A stretch of DNA of 26,321 bases from an uncultured Oscillospiraceae bacterium (GTDB taxonomy: Bacteria > Bacillota > Clostridia > Oscillospirales > Oscillospiraceae), in contig CAKTEB010000026.1 of the NCBI GenBank assembly GCA_934546685.1, forward strand, positions 1 through 26,321, read 5' to 3'. The notes beneath the pieces are model-generated. The model saw nothing but the letters and a program-made list of their open reading frames with translations, was not told the origin of the DNA and ran no database searches. The translations under genes and the position numbers were made by a program. Shown one piece after another: positions 7,247 to 14,600 of this stretch (position 1 is the stretch's first letter; each line of letters opens with the position of its first letter).

Positions 7247-7768
7247 ATGGAACAAGAGAACATAGAGCGTGCGCTGCGGGCGGTTTTGACGGATCCCGGG
7301 CTGCCAGCGCCCAGATATGCGGTGGTGATCCCCATTGTGCTGGAAAAGGCGGGGGCCAGACTGCTGATCGAGGTTCGGGCGGCGAGCATTTCCCAGGCAG
7401 GAGATCCCTGCTTTCCGGGCGGACGGATCGAGGCGGGAGAAACTCCGGCTGAGGCGGCAGTCCGGGAGCTTCGGGAGGAGCTGGGTATTGCGCTGGAGCC
7501 AGAGCGGCTGCTGGGCCGGCTGCCCACAGTGGAGACCTATTTGGGACGGCAGACGGACGTATTCGTCTGCACTCTGTCGGCGGAGGTGGCAGCCCGGGCC
7601 CAAAGCAATCCGGCAGAGGTGGCGGTGCTGCTGCGCCCAGAGCTGTGCCGATTTCAGCGGGAGCCCCATGCCGGGAGCTACCTGGTGGAGGGGCATACCG
7701 TCTGGGGCATGACCGCCGGAGCCATTCACCAGCTGCTGAAGGCCTGGGAGCGGGCCTTCGGAACATAG
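7247..7768 (+). CDS. Nudix hydrolase, CoA pyrophosphatase-like
   Basis: The product is 173 residues from ATG 7247, chosen because GGAAGGAG lies eight bases upstream and the promoter at 7193-7221 excludes the more upstream in-frame codon. The Nudix box GGRIEAGETPAEAAVRELREELGI fits GX5EX7REUXEEXGU fully, including the metal-binding REXXEE glutamates. Just before it is RAASISQAGDPCFPGG, resembling the accessory motif of NudL/NUDT7-type CoA diphosphatases, which cleave CoA or acyl-CoA to phosphopantetheine and 3',5'-ADP. Substrate assignment is therefore likely but not certain, and a general nucleoside-diphosphate substrate is possible. A CoA or acyl-CoA role would suit its place beside a fatty-acid enzyme, although the two have separate promoters. 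Confidence 0.85.
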   Translation: MEQENIERALRAVLTDPGLPAPRYAVVIPIVLEKAGARLLIEVRAASISQAGDPCFPGGRIEAGETPAEAAVRELREELGIALEPERLLGRLPTVETYLGRQTDVFVCTLSAEVAARAQSNPAEVAVLLRPELCRFQREPHAGSYLVEGHTVWGMTAGAIHQLLKAWERAFGT

Positions 7769-7774
7769 AACGAA

Positions 7775-7807
7775 GGGCGCGTTGCAAAATTCCATTGCAA
7801 CGCGCCC
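7775..7807. other. Perfect 13-bp hairpin after the Nudix gene
   Basis: GGGCGCGTTGCAA (7775-7787) and TTGCAACGCGCCC (7795-7807) are perfect inverted arms with a 7-nt loop. No U-run follows on either strand, so it is not a standard intrinsic terminator. It begins 6 bp after the Nudix stop codon and may stabilise the 3' end. Confidence 0.6.
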
Positions 7808-7968
7808 GAAAACGTTCAATCCGTCCAGAAGGGACACCTCAGAGTCGTTTGCGAGCTCCTTTTCCCAGATCATACGCTTGGCTGTGGCGATTAGACGTCG
7901 GACCTCCTGGGCGGCAGTTTGTCGATTGGCTATGGGCTCCCTCCATGCTGCGGCTATTACAACGCGCT
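7808..7968 (-). pseudogene. Possible minus-strand gene remnant
   Basis: On the minus strand an open frame runs from a stop at 7977-7979 through this stretch. It reads like real protein, for example AAQEVRRLIATAKRMIWEKE followed by LANDSEVSLLDGLNVF. It has no start codon or ribosome site at its beginning and continues as plain antisense of the Nudix gene. I do not recognise the family. It may be the inner piece of a lost gene, or chance. Confidence 0.25.
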
Positions 7969-7987
7969 CATTGACTGATAGTCAATG
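7969..7987. other. Perfect palindrome in the spacer before the SnoaL-like genes
   Basis: CATTGACT-GAT-AGTCAATG is a perfect 8-bp inverted repeat with a 3-bp centre. It lies ~90 bp upstream of the promoter of the SnoaL-like operon. This could be an operator or an old element end. No second copy was noticed in the window. Confidence 0.4.
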
Positions 7988-8058
7988 AATCTGCCAAAAT
8001 ATTTTACCCCGTCGGGTGGAATGTTTGAAATCTGATTCCTCAGTCCTGTTTTTGAGAA

Positions 8059-8088
8059 TTGCGGCAGACGGGCCTTGTGCGATACAAT
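8059..8088 (+). promoter_or_regulatory. Likely promoter of the SnoaL-like operon
   Basis: TTGCGG (8059-8064), an 18-nt spacer, then TACAAT (8083-8088). The predicted start is ~8095, giving a ~50-nt leader to ATG 8144. Confidence 0.6.
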
Positions 8089-8143
8089 GATAATGAATAT
8101 AACTGGCCTGGAACCACGGGCCGGTGGAAAAGGAGATGATTGC

Positions 8144-8887
8144 ATGAACAGATCCAAGCGCTCGGCTGAGGAGCTGGTTGGCATCTGGGAGGAACGCCGG
8201 GAGATCAAAAATCTCATGGGCCGCTATGCGGTGAGCTTCCTGCTGAAAAAGGAAAAGACCATGTTCGCGGACTTCTGGAGTAGCCGGGAGGATGTGTCCA
8301 TGGGCATGAACAACGGCTGGTATGTGGGCCGGGAGGCCATTGCCGGCTGGTTTCGTGCCATCGATCAGGCTACGGCCAAGAAGGCGGCGCTCTTAAAGGC
8401 GGATCTGCCGGAGAAGCTGGGGGACAAGGACGACGCCAGCATCTACGGCATCGGCGATTTTGACGTAAAGCCCCTGGGCACTCCGGTGATCGAGCTGGCC
8501 GAGGATCTGAAGACCGCCAAGGGCATGTGGTATTCCCAGGGCTCCAAGGCGGACGTGACGGAGTCCGGCCCTGTATCCTACTGGACCTTCGGCGTATTCT
8601 GCGTGGACTTTGTGTGTGAGGACGGGGCCTGGAAGATCTGGCATCTCCAATACCTGGAGGATGTAAAATGCCTGTGCGGCCAGAGCTGGGCAGAGGCGCC
8701 CAAGCCCTTCCCGGAGCTGGAGGCCTATCAGGAGCTCAAGAACATGAAGCTGCCAGAGCCCACGGTGCCCATGGCGCTCTATACCCCCTACAGCCCCAGC
8801 CGCCCCATGGCGAAGCTGCCCCGGCTGCCGGAGCCCTATGGGACCTTCGGAGAAACCTTCAGCTATGGCTATGAAAAGGAGGCGTGA
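8144..8887 (+). CDS. SnoaL/NTF2-like protein, copy 1
   Basis: The product is 247 residues from ATG 8144, chosen for AAGGAG eight bases upstream; an earlier in-frame codon at 8075 would overlap the promoter. The opening helix IWEERREIKNLMGRYAVSFL and the later GTPVIELAEDLKTAKGMWYS plus FVCEDGAWKIWHL strands are the usual SnoaL-like/NTF2 cone-fold pattern, found in polyketide cyclases, ketosteroid isomerases, scytalone dehydratase and bile-acid 7-alpha-dehydratase BaiE. It is longer than BaiE-type enzymes (~160-170). A C-terminal extension carries YTPYSPSRPMAKLPRLPEPY, which the neighbours share in looser form. No signal peptide. It is first of three coupled paralogues. Substrate and catalytic residues cannot be assigned from sequence alone. 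Confidence 0.8.
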   Translation: MNRSKRSAEELVGIWEERREIKNLMGRYAVSFLLKKEKTMFADFWSSREDVSMGMNNGWYVGREAIAGWFRAIDQATAKKAALLKADLPEKLGDKDDASIYGIGDFDVKPLGTPVIELAEDLKTAKGMWYSQGSKADVTESGPVSYWTFGVFCVDFVCEDGAWKIWHLQYLEDVKCLCGQSWAEAPKPFPELEAYQELKNMKLPEPTVPMALYTPYSPSRPMAKLPRLPEPYGTFGETFSYGYEKEA

Positions 8888-8889
8888 CC

Positions 8890-9645
8890 ATGAATACAAA
8901 AGTCTTTTCTGATGACGAGCAGATCCTCCGGGTCTGGGACATGGAGGATGTAAAGGATCTGATGGCGCGCCGGGCCTACCTCTATATGCAGGATCTCCGC
9001 CGGGAGGAGCTGGAGACTCTCTGGGTCCAGAAGCCTGAGAATAAGAAGACGGCGGTATTTGGCTCCAACTGGGGCTTCTATACCGGCATGGACAATATCT
9101 CTGCCTGGTATGTGGGGGCCCACGGCGATCTGCGCCAGGCGCAGCTGGACGCCATCTGCGCCCATGATCCGGCGGTGAAGAACTGCCCGGAGAACCTGGG
9201 CTGGGGGGCGATGCTCTGCTCCCCTCTGTCCACCGCACTGGTGGAGATCGCCGGGGACGGCAAGACCGCCCAGGGCCTGTGGTATTCCATCGGCCAGAGG
9301 ACGGATCCCAACGGCGACGGCACGGCGGATCCCCACTGGGTCTGCGGCAAGATCGGCGCGGACTTCATGAAGGAGGACGGCGTCTGGAAGATTTGGCGGC
9401 TTACGGAGGCTCCGGATATCATTCTGACCCCCGGCGAGACTGTGGCGGATCAGCCGGTATTTTGGGAGAAGGGCACGAACCTCATGGAAAATCTCTTCGG
9501 TACTCCTACGGTTCCCATGACTGCCCACGATCCCACCTATAACTGGAGCGACAGCTTCCCCCCTGCTCCGGAGCCCTATTACAGCTACTCTGACGACATG
9601 GGGAACTGCCCCCGGGGCGTACACAATGAATGGAGGCCCTACTGA
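8890..9645 (+). CDS. SnoaL/NTF2-like protein, copy 2
   Basis: The product is 251 residues. ATG 8890 is taken as the start because AAGGAGG (8876-8882) is seven bases upstream; the GTG at 8884 would sit directly against that site. It starts two bases after the stop of copy 1, so translation is probably coupled. It shares the pattern of copy 1: VWDMEDVKDLMARRAYLYMQ at the N-terminus, LVEIAGDGKTAQGLWYS and FMKEDGVWKIWRL in the core, and TVPMTAHDPTYNWSDSFPPA-PEPY at the end. The strict spacing of these blocks across copies supports recent duplication followed by divergence. A heteromeric complex or sequential activity on one substrate is possible, but this is inference. Confidence 0.8.
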   Translation: MNTKVFSDDEQILRVWDMEDVKDLMARRAYLYMQDLRREELETLWVQKPENKKTAVFGSNWGFYTGMDNISAWYVGAHGDLRQAQLDAICAHDPAVKNCPENLGWGAMLCSPLSTALVEIAGDGKTAQGLWYSIGQRTDPNGDGTADPHWVCGKIGADFMKEDGVWKIWRLTEAPDIILTPGETVADQPVFWEKGTNLMENLFGTPTVPMTAHDPTYNWSDSFPPAPEPYYSYSDDMGNCPRGVHNEWRPY

Positions 9646-10385
9646 TGAAAACACACCTTTCTCTCTCCCAACGCATTCACAATGCGGTAGGCTCTCAGCA
9701 GGCCGAAAACATCCACGCCCGGCACAGCTACCTCCACGGCAAGTCCTTTGCCAAGGAGGAGTGGGGTAAGATCTGGTCCAGGAGTGACGAATGCTCCTGG
9801 GCCCACGCCTTCGGCCGCTGGAGAGGCTTTGAAAACGTCTGGTACGGCTCCGTTACCTGCTACGATGCAAGCTGCTTTAATCGCTTCACGCAGATCTATG
9901 AGATCTATCCCCAGGTGGGCGGCATGGATCCCAGACCCCTCAGTGAGGTCTCCTGCCACACCCTGGTGACGGATATCATCGAGGTGGCCGACGACGGCAA
10001 GACTGCCCGGGCCTACTTCCTGACCCCCGGCCTCATCTACTCCACTCTCAACGGCAACCAGAAGAAGCGCTGCGCCTACCTCTGGGAGCGCTACGGCGCG
10101 GACTTTGTCTTTGAGGATGGCCAGTGGCTGTTCCTCCATGAGCAGGTCTGCCCGGATATCTTTGGCAACCTGGACGATGTGAACTGGGCTCACAGCAAGT
10201 ATGAGATGCTGAAAAACCCGCCTCCTCCCCCGGAGGGCATGCCCCTCAAGAAGGATCAGCGGCTCCAGGATCCCGGCCCCCTGCACTACGACTGGACGCC
10301 CATCCAGCCGGTACAGGATACCGTGCCCTGGCCGGTGCCCTATGCCACCATGGATGACAACAATACCTATACAAAAAAGAAGTAA
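9645..10385 (+). CDS. SnoaL/NTF2-like protein, copy 3
   Basis: The product is 246 residues from ATG 9645, which overlaps the stop of copy 2 by one base (TGATG) and has GGAGG eight bases upstream. The most divergent copy, it keeps the early helix (NIHARHSYLHGKSFAKEEW), the core DIIEVADDGKTARAYFLTPG and FVFEDGQWLFLHE, and a proline-rich ending with LHYDWTPIQPVQDTVPWPVP. The DDGKTA and EDGxW motifs are common to copies 2 and 3 and nearly so in copy 1. The N-terminal helix in copy 3 lacks the acidic W-xx-E/D start of the other two. Three coupled paralogues imply equal expression. The function is unknown. Confidence 0.8.
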   Translation: MKTHLSLSQRIHNAVGSQQAENIHARHSYLHGKSFAKEEWGKIWSRSDECSWAHAFGRWRGFENVWYGSVTCYDASCFNRFTQIYEIYPQVGGMDPRPLSEVSCHTLVTDIIEVADDGKTARAYFLTPGLIYSTLNGNQKKRCAYLWERYGADFVFEDGQWLFLHEQVCPDIFGNLDDVNWAHSKYEMLKNPPPPPEGMPLKKDQRLQDPGPLHYDWTPIQPVQDTVPWPVPYATMDDNNTYTKKK

Positions 10386-10410
10386 CCCCGCGGCTTCCCA
10401 TATATGGATT

Positions 10411-10460
10411 AAAATAAAGGTCAGCGGCCACAATAGCATTGGTCGCTGACCTTATTTCAT
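10411..10460 (+). terminator. Terminator of the SnoaL-like operon
   Basis: AAGGTCAGCGGCCA (10417-10430) pairs with TGGTCGCTGACCTT (10440-10453) apart from one G-T, with a 9-nt loop. It is flanked by an A-rich stretch on the left and ATTTCATTC on the right. It isolates the SnoaL genes from the recombinase gene. Confidence 0.75.
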
Positions 10461-10476
10461 TCAGGGGGAAACGAAT

Positions 10477-11316
10477 ATGAACAGTCGGAGAATGTCAAAA
10501 CGCATGCTGACGGAGTTTGCGGCGCATCTGCGCAGCCAGGAGAAGAGCCCGATCACCATTGAAAAATACATCCGGGACGCAGGCGGCTTTCTGCGTTTTG
10601 CCGGGGCCAGAGCGGTGAACAAGGAGCTGGTGCTCTCCTACAAATCCCACTTGCAGGAAAGCGGCTACGCCATCCGCTCCATCAACTCCATGTTGGCGGC
10701 GGTGAACAGCCTCATGGAGTTCCTGGGCTGGGGAGACTGCCGGGTGAAGAGCATCCGAGTCCAGCGGCAGACCTACCTGAGCCGGGAAAAGGAGCTCACC
10801 AAGGGGGAGTATCTCCGGCTGCTCCGGGCGGCGGAGGGGCGGCCTCGGCTGCGGCTGATCCTGGAGACCATCTGCGCCACGGGGATCCGGGTGTCAGAGC
10901 TCCGGTATTTCACCGTGGAGGCGGTGCGCCAGGGGGAGGTCTTCGTGTGCTGCAAGGGCAAGAATCGCCCCATTCTGCTGCCGAAAAAGCTGAAAAAAGT
11001 TCTGCTGGACTATGCCAAGCAGAACGGGATCCAGCGGGGAATCCTATTCAGGACCCGCACCGGGCGACCAGTGGATCGATCCAACCTATGGACGGAGATG
11101 AAGCTGCTCTGCCGCCGGGCCGGGGTGGAGCCGGGGAAGGTCTTCCCCCACAATCTGCGAAAGCTCTTTGCCCGAACCTTCTACAGCCTGGACAAGGACA
11201 TTGCGCGGCTGGCGGATCTGCTGGGCCACAGCAGCATCAACACTACACGGATCTATATTATGTCGACTGGAACGGAGCACCGGCGGAAGCTGGAGCGCAT
11301 GGGGCTGGTGGTGTAG
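10477..11316 (+). CDS. Tyrosine recombinase (XerC/D-like), candidate cis-acting DNA invertase
   Basis: The product is 279 residues. An N-terminal SAM-like core-binding domain (about 10-95) is followed by the catalytic domain. The active-site set is complete: R138 in ATGIRVSELR, a lysine in the CCKGKNR turn (K160 or K162), H225 and R228 in PHNLRKLFA, H251 in LGHSSINTTR, and nucleophile Y260. The family breaks and rejoins DNA through a 3'-phosphotyrosine at paired sites. The ATG follows AGGGGGAA by six bases. The stop codon is four bases before the left inverted repeat of the promoter segment. That placement, and the repeat architecture (10-bp arms around a 4-bp asymmetric core), make this the likely invertase for the segment. 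No integrase-type arm-binding domain or other phage genes are nearby. Action at other sites in the genome is possible. Confidence 0.92.
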   Translation: MNSRRMSKRMLTEFAAHLRSQEKSPITIEKYIRDAGGFLRFAGARAVNKELVLSYKSHLQESGYAIRSINSMLAAVNSLMEFLGWGDCRVKSIRVQRQTYLSREKELTKGEYLRLLRAAEGRPRLRLILETICATGIRVSELRYFTVEAVRQGEVFVCCKGKNRPILLPKKLKKVLLDYAKQNGIQRGILFRTRTGRPVDRSNLWTEMKLLCRRAGVEPGKVFPHNLRKLFARTFYSLDKDIARLADLLGHSSINTTRIYIMSTGTEHRRKLERMGLVV

Positions 11317-11320
11317 CCAT

Positions 11321-11344
11321 ACCACATAATCTTCATTATGTGGT
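11321..11344 (+). repeat. Left inverted repeat (recombination site) of the invertible segment
   Basis: The site is ACCACATAAT-CTTC-ATTATGTGGT, a perfect 10-bp palindrome with a 4-bp CTTC centre. Its reverse complement matches the right site at 23 of 24 positions. The asymmetric centre gives it direction. Confidence 0.9.
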
Positions 11345-11376
11345 AAACAGAAAAATTCCTTGCGGGTACATAGAAA

Positions 11377-11399
11377 AACAGCCCCGATTTGGGGCTGTT
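11377..11399 (-). terminator. Terminator inside the invertible segment, oriented leftward
   Basis: The 9-bp stem AACAGCCCC/GGGGCTGTT (11377-11385, 11391-11399) has a 5-nt loop. On the minus strand it is followed by a U-run (A-run at 11374-11378 on plus); on the plus strand GGGG follows, so no U-run. In the flipped state it would face right, toward the surface-protein gene. Confidence 0.65.
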
Positions 11400-11495
11400 G
11401 GGGTGCAGAAGCCCCACCCAAGCGTAATTCGCGCTTGAGGAGGGACTATAATTTTAATTAAAATCAGAAATCAGGAAAATACAAGAAAAAAGTCG

Positions 11496-11524
11496 TTGAC
11501 ATAGTCAAGTCATAGTGCTAAGAT
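11496..11524 (+). promoter_or_regulatory. Promoter carried by the invertible segment
   Basis: TTGACA (11496-11501), a 17-nt spacer, then TAAGAT (11519-11524), with TG at 11516-11517 making an extended -10. Predicted start near 11531 gives a ~140-nt leader that runs through the right inverted repeat to the SLH gene. Confidence 0.85.
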
Positions 11525-11557
11525 GGTGGTGTAATTCCATTAAATAGATAGTTGTAG

Positions 11558-11646
11558 TGCGGGCGCTCCGGCGTCTACCACATAATGAAGATTATGTAGT
11601 GAACCCAGCCCGCAGATAAAAATGTGGACCCTGCCCGCGGTGCGGG
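11558..11646 (+). other. Structured 5' leader of the SLH surface-protein gene
   Basis: In the RNA, TGCGGGC (11558-11564) can pair with GCCCGCA (11608-11614), closing around the repeat hairpin at 11577-11600. A second hairpin, CCCGC/GCGGG (11634-11638, 11642-11646), sits just before the ribosome site. ATGTGG (11622-11627) could instead pair with CCACAT of the repeat. The first stem needs the ON orientation, because one arm is inside the segment. Confidence 0.4.
11577..11600 (-). repeat. Right inverted repeat (recombination site) of the invertible segment
   Basis: ACCACATAAT-GAAG-ATTATGTAGT has the GAAG centre, the reverse complement of the left site's CTTC, and one mismatch in the outer arm (A at 11598 for G). 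The opposite orientation of the centres means recombination would invert the DNA rather than delete it. Confidence 0.9.
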
Positions 11647-11672
11647 TGAAAATATAACGAGGAGGAACAAAC

Positions 11673-14600
11673 ATGAAGAAGCGAATCTTATCGCTGTTGC
11701 TGACGCTGTGTATGGTAGTTTCTGTGCTGCCAACGGCGGTGTTTGCGGAGGGTAATGACAGCGCGGCTTCCACGGAACAGATGGAGGTGGCTCCGAAAAC
11801 GAGCCAGAAAGTCGATCCGGAAGGGTCTACGAATTTTTCTGCGGTGCAGGATGAGAATGATGATACGATAGATGTCCTGCTGATCGGTAATAGCCATGCA
11901 GTAGATATCGAAACCTGGCTAAGCTTGGTGCTGAGGGATGCCGGCCTGGACAGCAAGGTGAAAATCACCAGACTTGCTCCCATGGGCGGAAGAAAGCTGT
12001 ATACGGATGATTCCGACAGAAGCTCTCATATAGCTGCGGCAACGACGGAAGAATCTGCTTGGCCCACATCCGGCAAAGAAAAGCAGAATAAGAGCTACTA
12101 TGATGCACAGCTTTTGAATGCAAACAAAACTTGGGATTTGATCATTGTACAGGACTGGCATGAGTCTACAGTTGCGACGAATTCTGAGACTGCGGTCAAT
12201 GGTATTCGGGAGACTGTGAACTGGCTGAAGTCCTGCACGAGCTATCAGGAAGGGAAAACGAGGATTGCATGGGCTGCGGACTGGCCGGATGCAGCCAGCC
12301 ATGAATCTGCGCATGACCGCATGGTAAATGCGGTCAACGCAGTCAGCGAAATGACTGATGGTGTGAATTTCATTATTCCCGTTGGTCTCTGCGTGGAAAA
12401 TGCCAGAACCAGCTATTTCAACAATGTAAAGAATGCGGATGATAGCTATCTCCCTGGCAGTGAAAACACCGATGGCTCTAAGGCTGAGGTGGCAAACTAT
12501 AACCTGATGGAGCGTGATGCGAACCATCTGAGCTATGAGCTTGGCTGCTATACCGTAGCTGCAATGACAGTTGCGAAGATCGTCGAGCAGTACAACCTGA
12601 TGTCTGTGACCGATTTCCTGGCTTCCCTGAAGACGGCGCCTGAGTATAAGGACAAAAATGGGGTCGAGTGGAAGGGTAGCTTCAATGACAACATTTGGGC
12701 TGTTGTAAAGGAGAGCGTGAGTAACGCGATTCAGTATCCCAAAGCGGTGACCCAGTCTCAGTATACGGTAGATCCGGCGGATCAAATCGCCGAACAGGTC
12801 AAGACGGTTGATTGCACCGACGCTGCGGAGAAGGCCAGCGCGGTAAGCAGCCAGGAAGAACTCGAAGCCATTGCGGCTGAATTGGTTGCTAAAGCTGGCG
12901 GGGCCGCGAATGCAGAGCTTACCCCGGTTGTGACCTATAGTGCGCCCGTTGACGGCACTGAGGATAATAAGACCGGCACGGCTGGCAAGTATTATATTGG
13001 TGTAAAGTTCCTCTGCGGTTATACCCAGAAAGAGGTTGCACTCGTTTCCGGCGAAGTTAAACCGAAGTATTATGAGGGCGGAGAAGAAGAACTTGCCGCA
13101 GCTGTTAAAGCGGCAAAAACAAAGCTGACGGGCATGGCGGCGGCCCTGGGCGTTGCGGACAACAGTGCGTATATTGCAACGGTTGAGGCTGCACTTTGTG
13201 TGGCGGACGTAAATGAGGCTCTTGCGAACGCACAAAACGCAATGGTCAAGGACGCTGGCTATGAAGCAGCAGGCTCGGTCACATCCAAGGGCTGGGACAA
13301 GCAAAATAACAACGCACCGGTGGGAGATGATACCGGCGTGTACTATACCATTAAGAAAGACGGAAACGATGTAGTTCTGGCCTTTGTAGGTGAGGGCAGC
13401 ATCCCTGATTTCAATACTAGTAACGGTGCAGGCGAATGGAGCGCAACTCCCTGGCGTGTGTATAACAGCAGCAAGAGAATCACAAAGGTCGTTGTTGGCG
13501 GCAAGGTTTCTGTGGGTCAGTTTGCAATCCTGCTGACCAATGTGAGCGAAATTAAGATCGAGGACGGCGCAGAGCTTCGCGAAAATGCGATCTACTTCAA
13601 TACGATGGACGAAGATTCGGTTATTCGATTTGAAGGAACTGCAAAGGTCGCCAGTCGCTCTATCGGCTGGTATAATAAAAATCAGCCGAGCAAAACATCC
13701 CAGTCTACTGTGTACGCAGACTTTTCAAAGCTGACCTGTGGAGACAAAACGGTACAGAGAGCGACGGACTTTGTCGAGGGCGGCTTGCTTACGACCAATA
13801 ATGCGAACGGCCTGCCAATCGTTCAGGTGAAGAACACGGATCCCAATGCCAAGGAGGAAGACACCACGAACCTGGAGAGTGGTGACGTGACGACAGGCGG
13901 CTGGGATGCCAATGGAACGGCTCAGGGCAACCCCACGGGTGTGAAGTACCGCATTTACTCAGAAGGTACAGATGTGATCCTTGAGCTTTCTGGCAATGGC
14001 GAAATGCCGAAGTTTGATTACAAAGAGGGATCTCCGCATTATAATAATACGCCGTGGAGAAAGGACTACGGTACAGCCATTACCAAAGTAGTAGTTGACT
14101 CCGGTGTAACGGTTGATCAGTACGGCTTGTTCCTGAGCAATGTCACCAGCTATGTGATCCAGGACGGTGCTGGACTGAAGACCAATGCGATTTACTTTAA
14201 TACACAGAAGGTAAATGCAACGATCACATTTGAGGGCAGTGCAACGGTTGCGTCTAATGCAATTAGCTGGTATAATGGCGGCGGTCAGAAAGGTTTGCCG
14301 GTGCAGGTGCTAGTGCGTGCAGATTTTGCAAGGCTCACAAAGAAGGAAAGTGAAGCTCAGGTAGCGGTCGCTTCTGACTTTATTGCTTCTGATCTGCTAA
14401 CTACAAAAAACATGAATGGCGATGTTATTGTAGTGGCGGTCAACACTAACGATGAAAAGAAAACTCTAGAATCCGGCAAAATTTATGATGGCGGCTGGAA
14501 CAAAACGAACAGAGAACCCCTTGGCACAGACACCGGTGTATCCTACGAGATCTACACCCAGGGAACGGATGTTGTGCTGGAGTTTAAGAAGGACGGAACT

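Larger units (their letters stand above)
11345..11576 (+). other. Invertible promoter segment (shown in ON orientation)
   Basis: These 232 bp lie between two inverted copies of a 24-bp site, next to a tyrosine recombinase gene. The segment contains a promoter pointing right toward the SLH surface-protein gene, a hairpin whose U-run faces left, and a perfect AT palindrome (ATTTTAATTAAAAT, 11451-11464) upstream of the promoter. No coding sequence is seen inside. Recombination between the sites would turn the promoter to face the recombinase gene. Inversion itself is inferred, because only one orientation is present in the window. Confidence 0.85.

Noticed and set aside
7112..7873. Long minus-strand frame across the Nudix gene
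   Set aside because: Most of it is antisense to a gene with a complete Nudix box, promoter and ribosome site. Only the part beyond 7808 looks possibly protein-like and is noted separately.
10477..11600. Phage integrase with attachment site
   Set aside because: No phage or conjugation genes nearby, no tRNA target, and the two sites are inverted and only 232 bp apart, which fits inversion rather than integration.
11919..13304. 461-residue minus-strand frame within the SLH protein gene
   Set aside because: Antisense shadow of the signal-peptide/DUF4886 coding region, with no ribosome site or family pattern.
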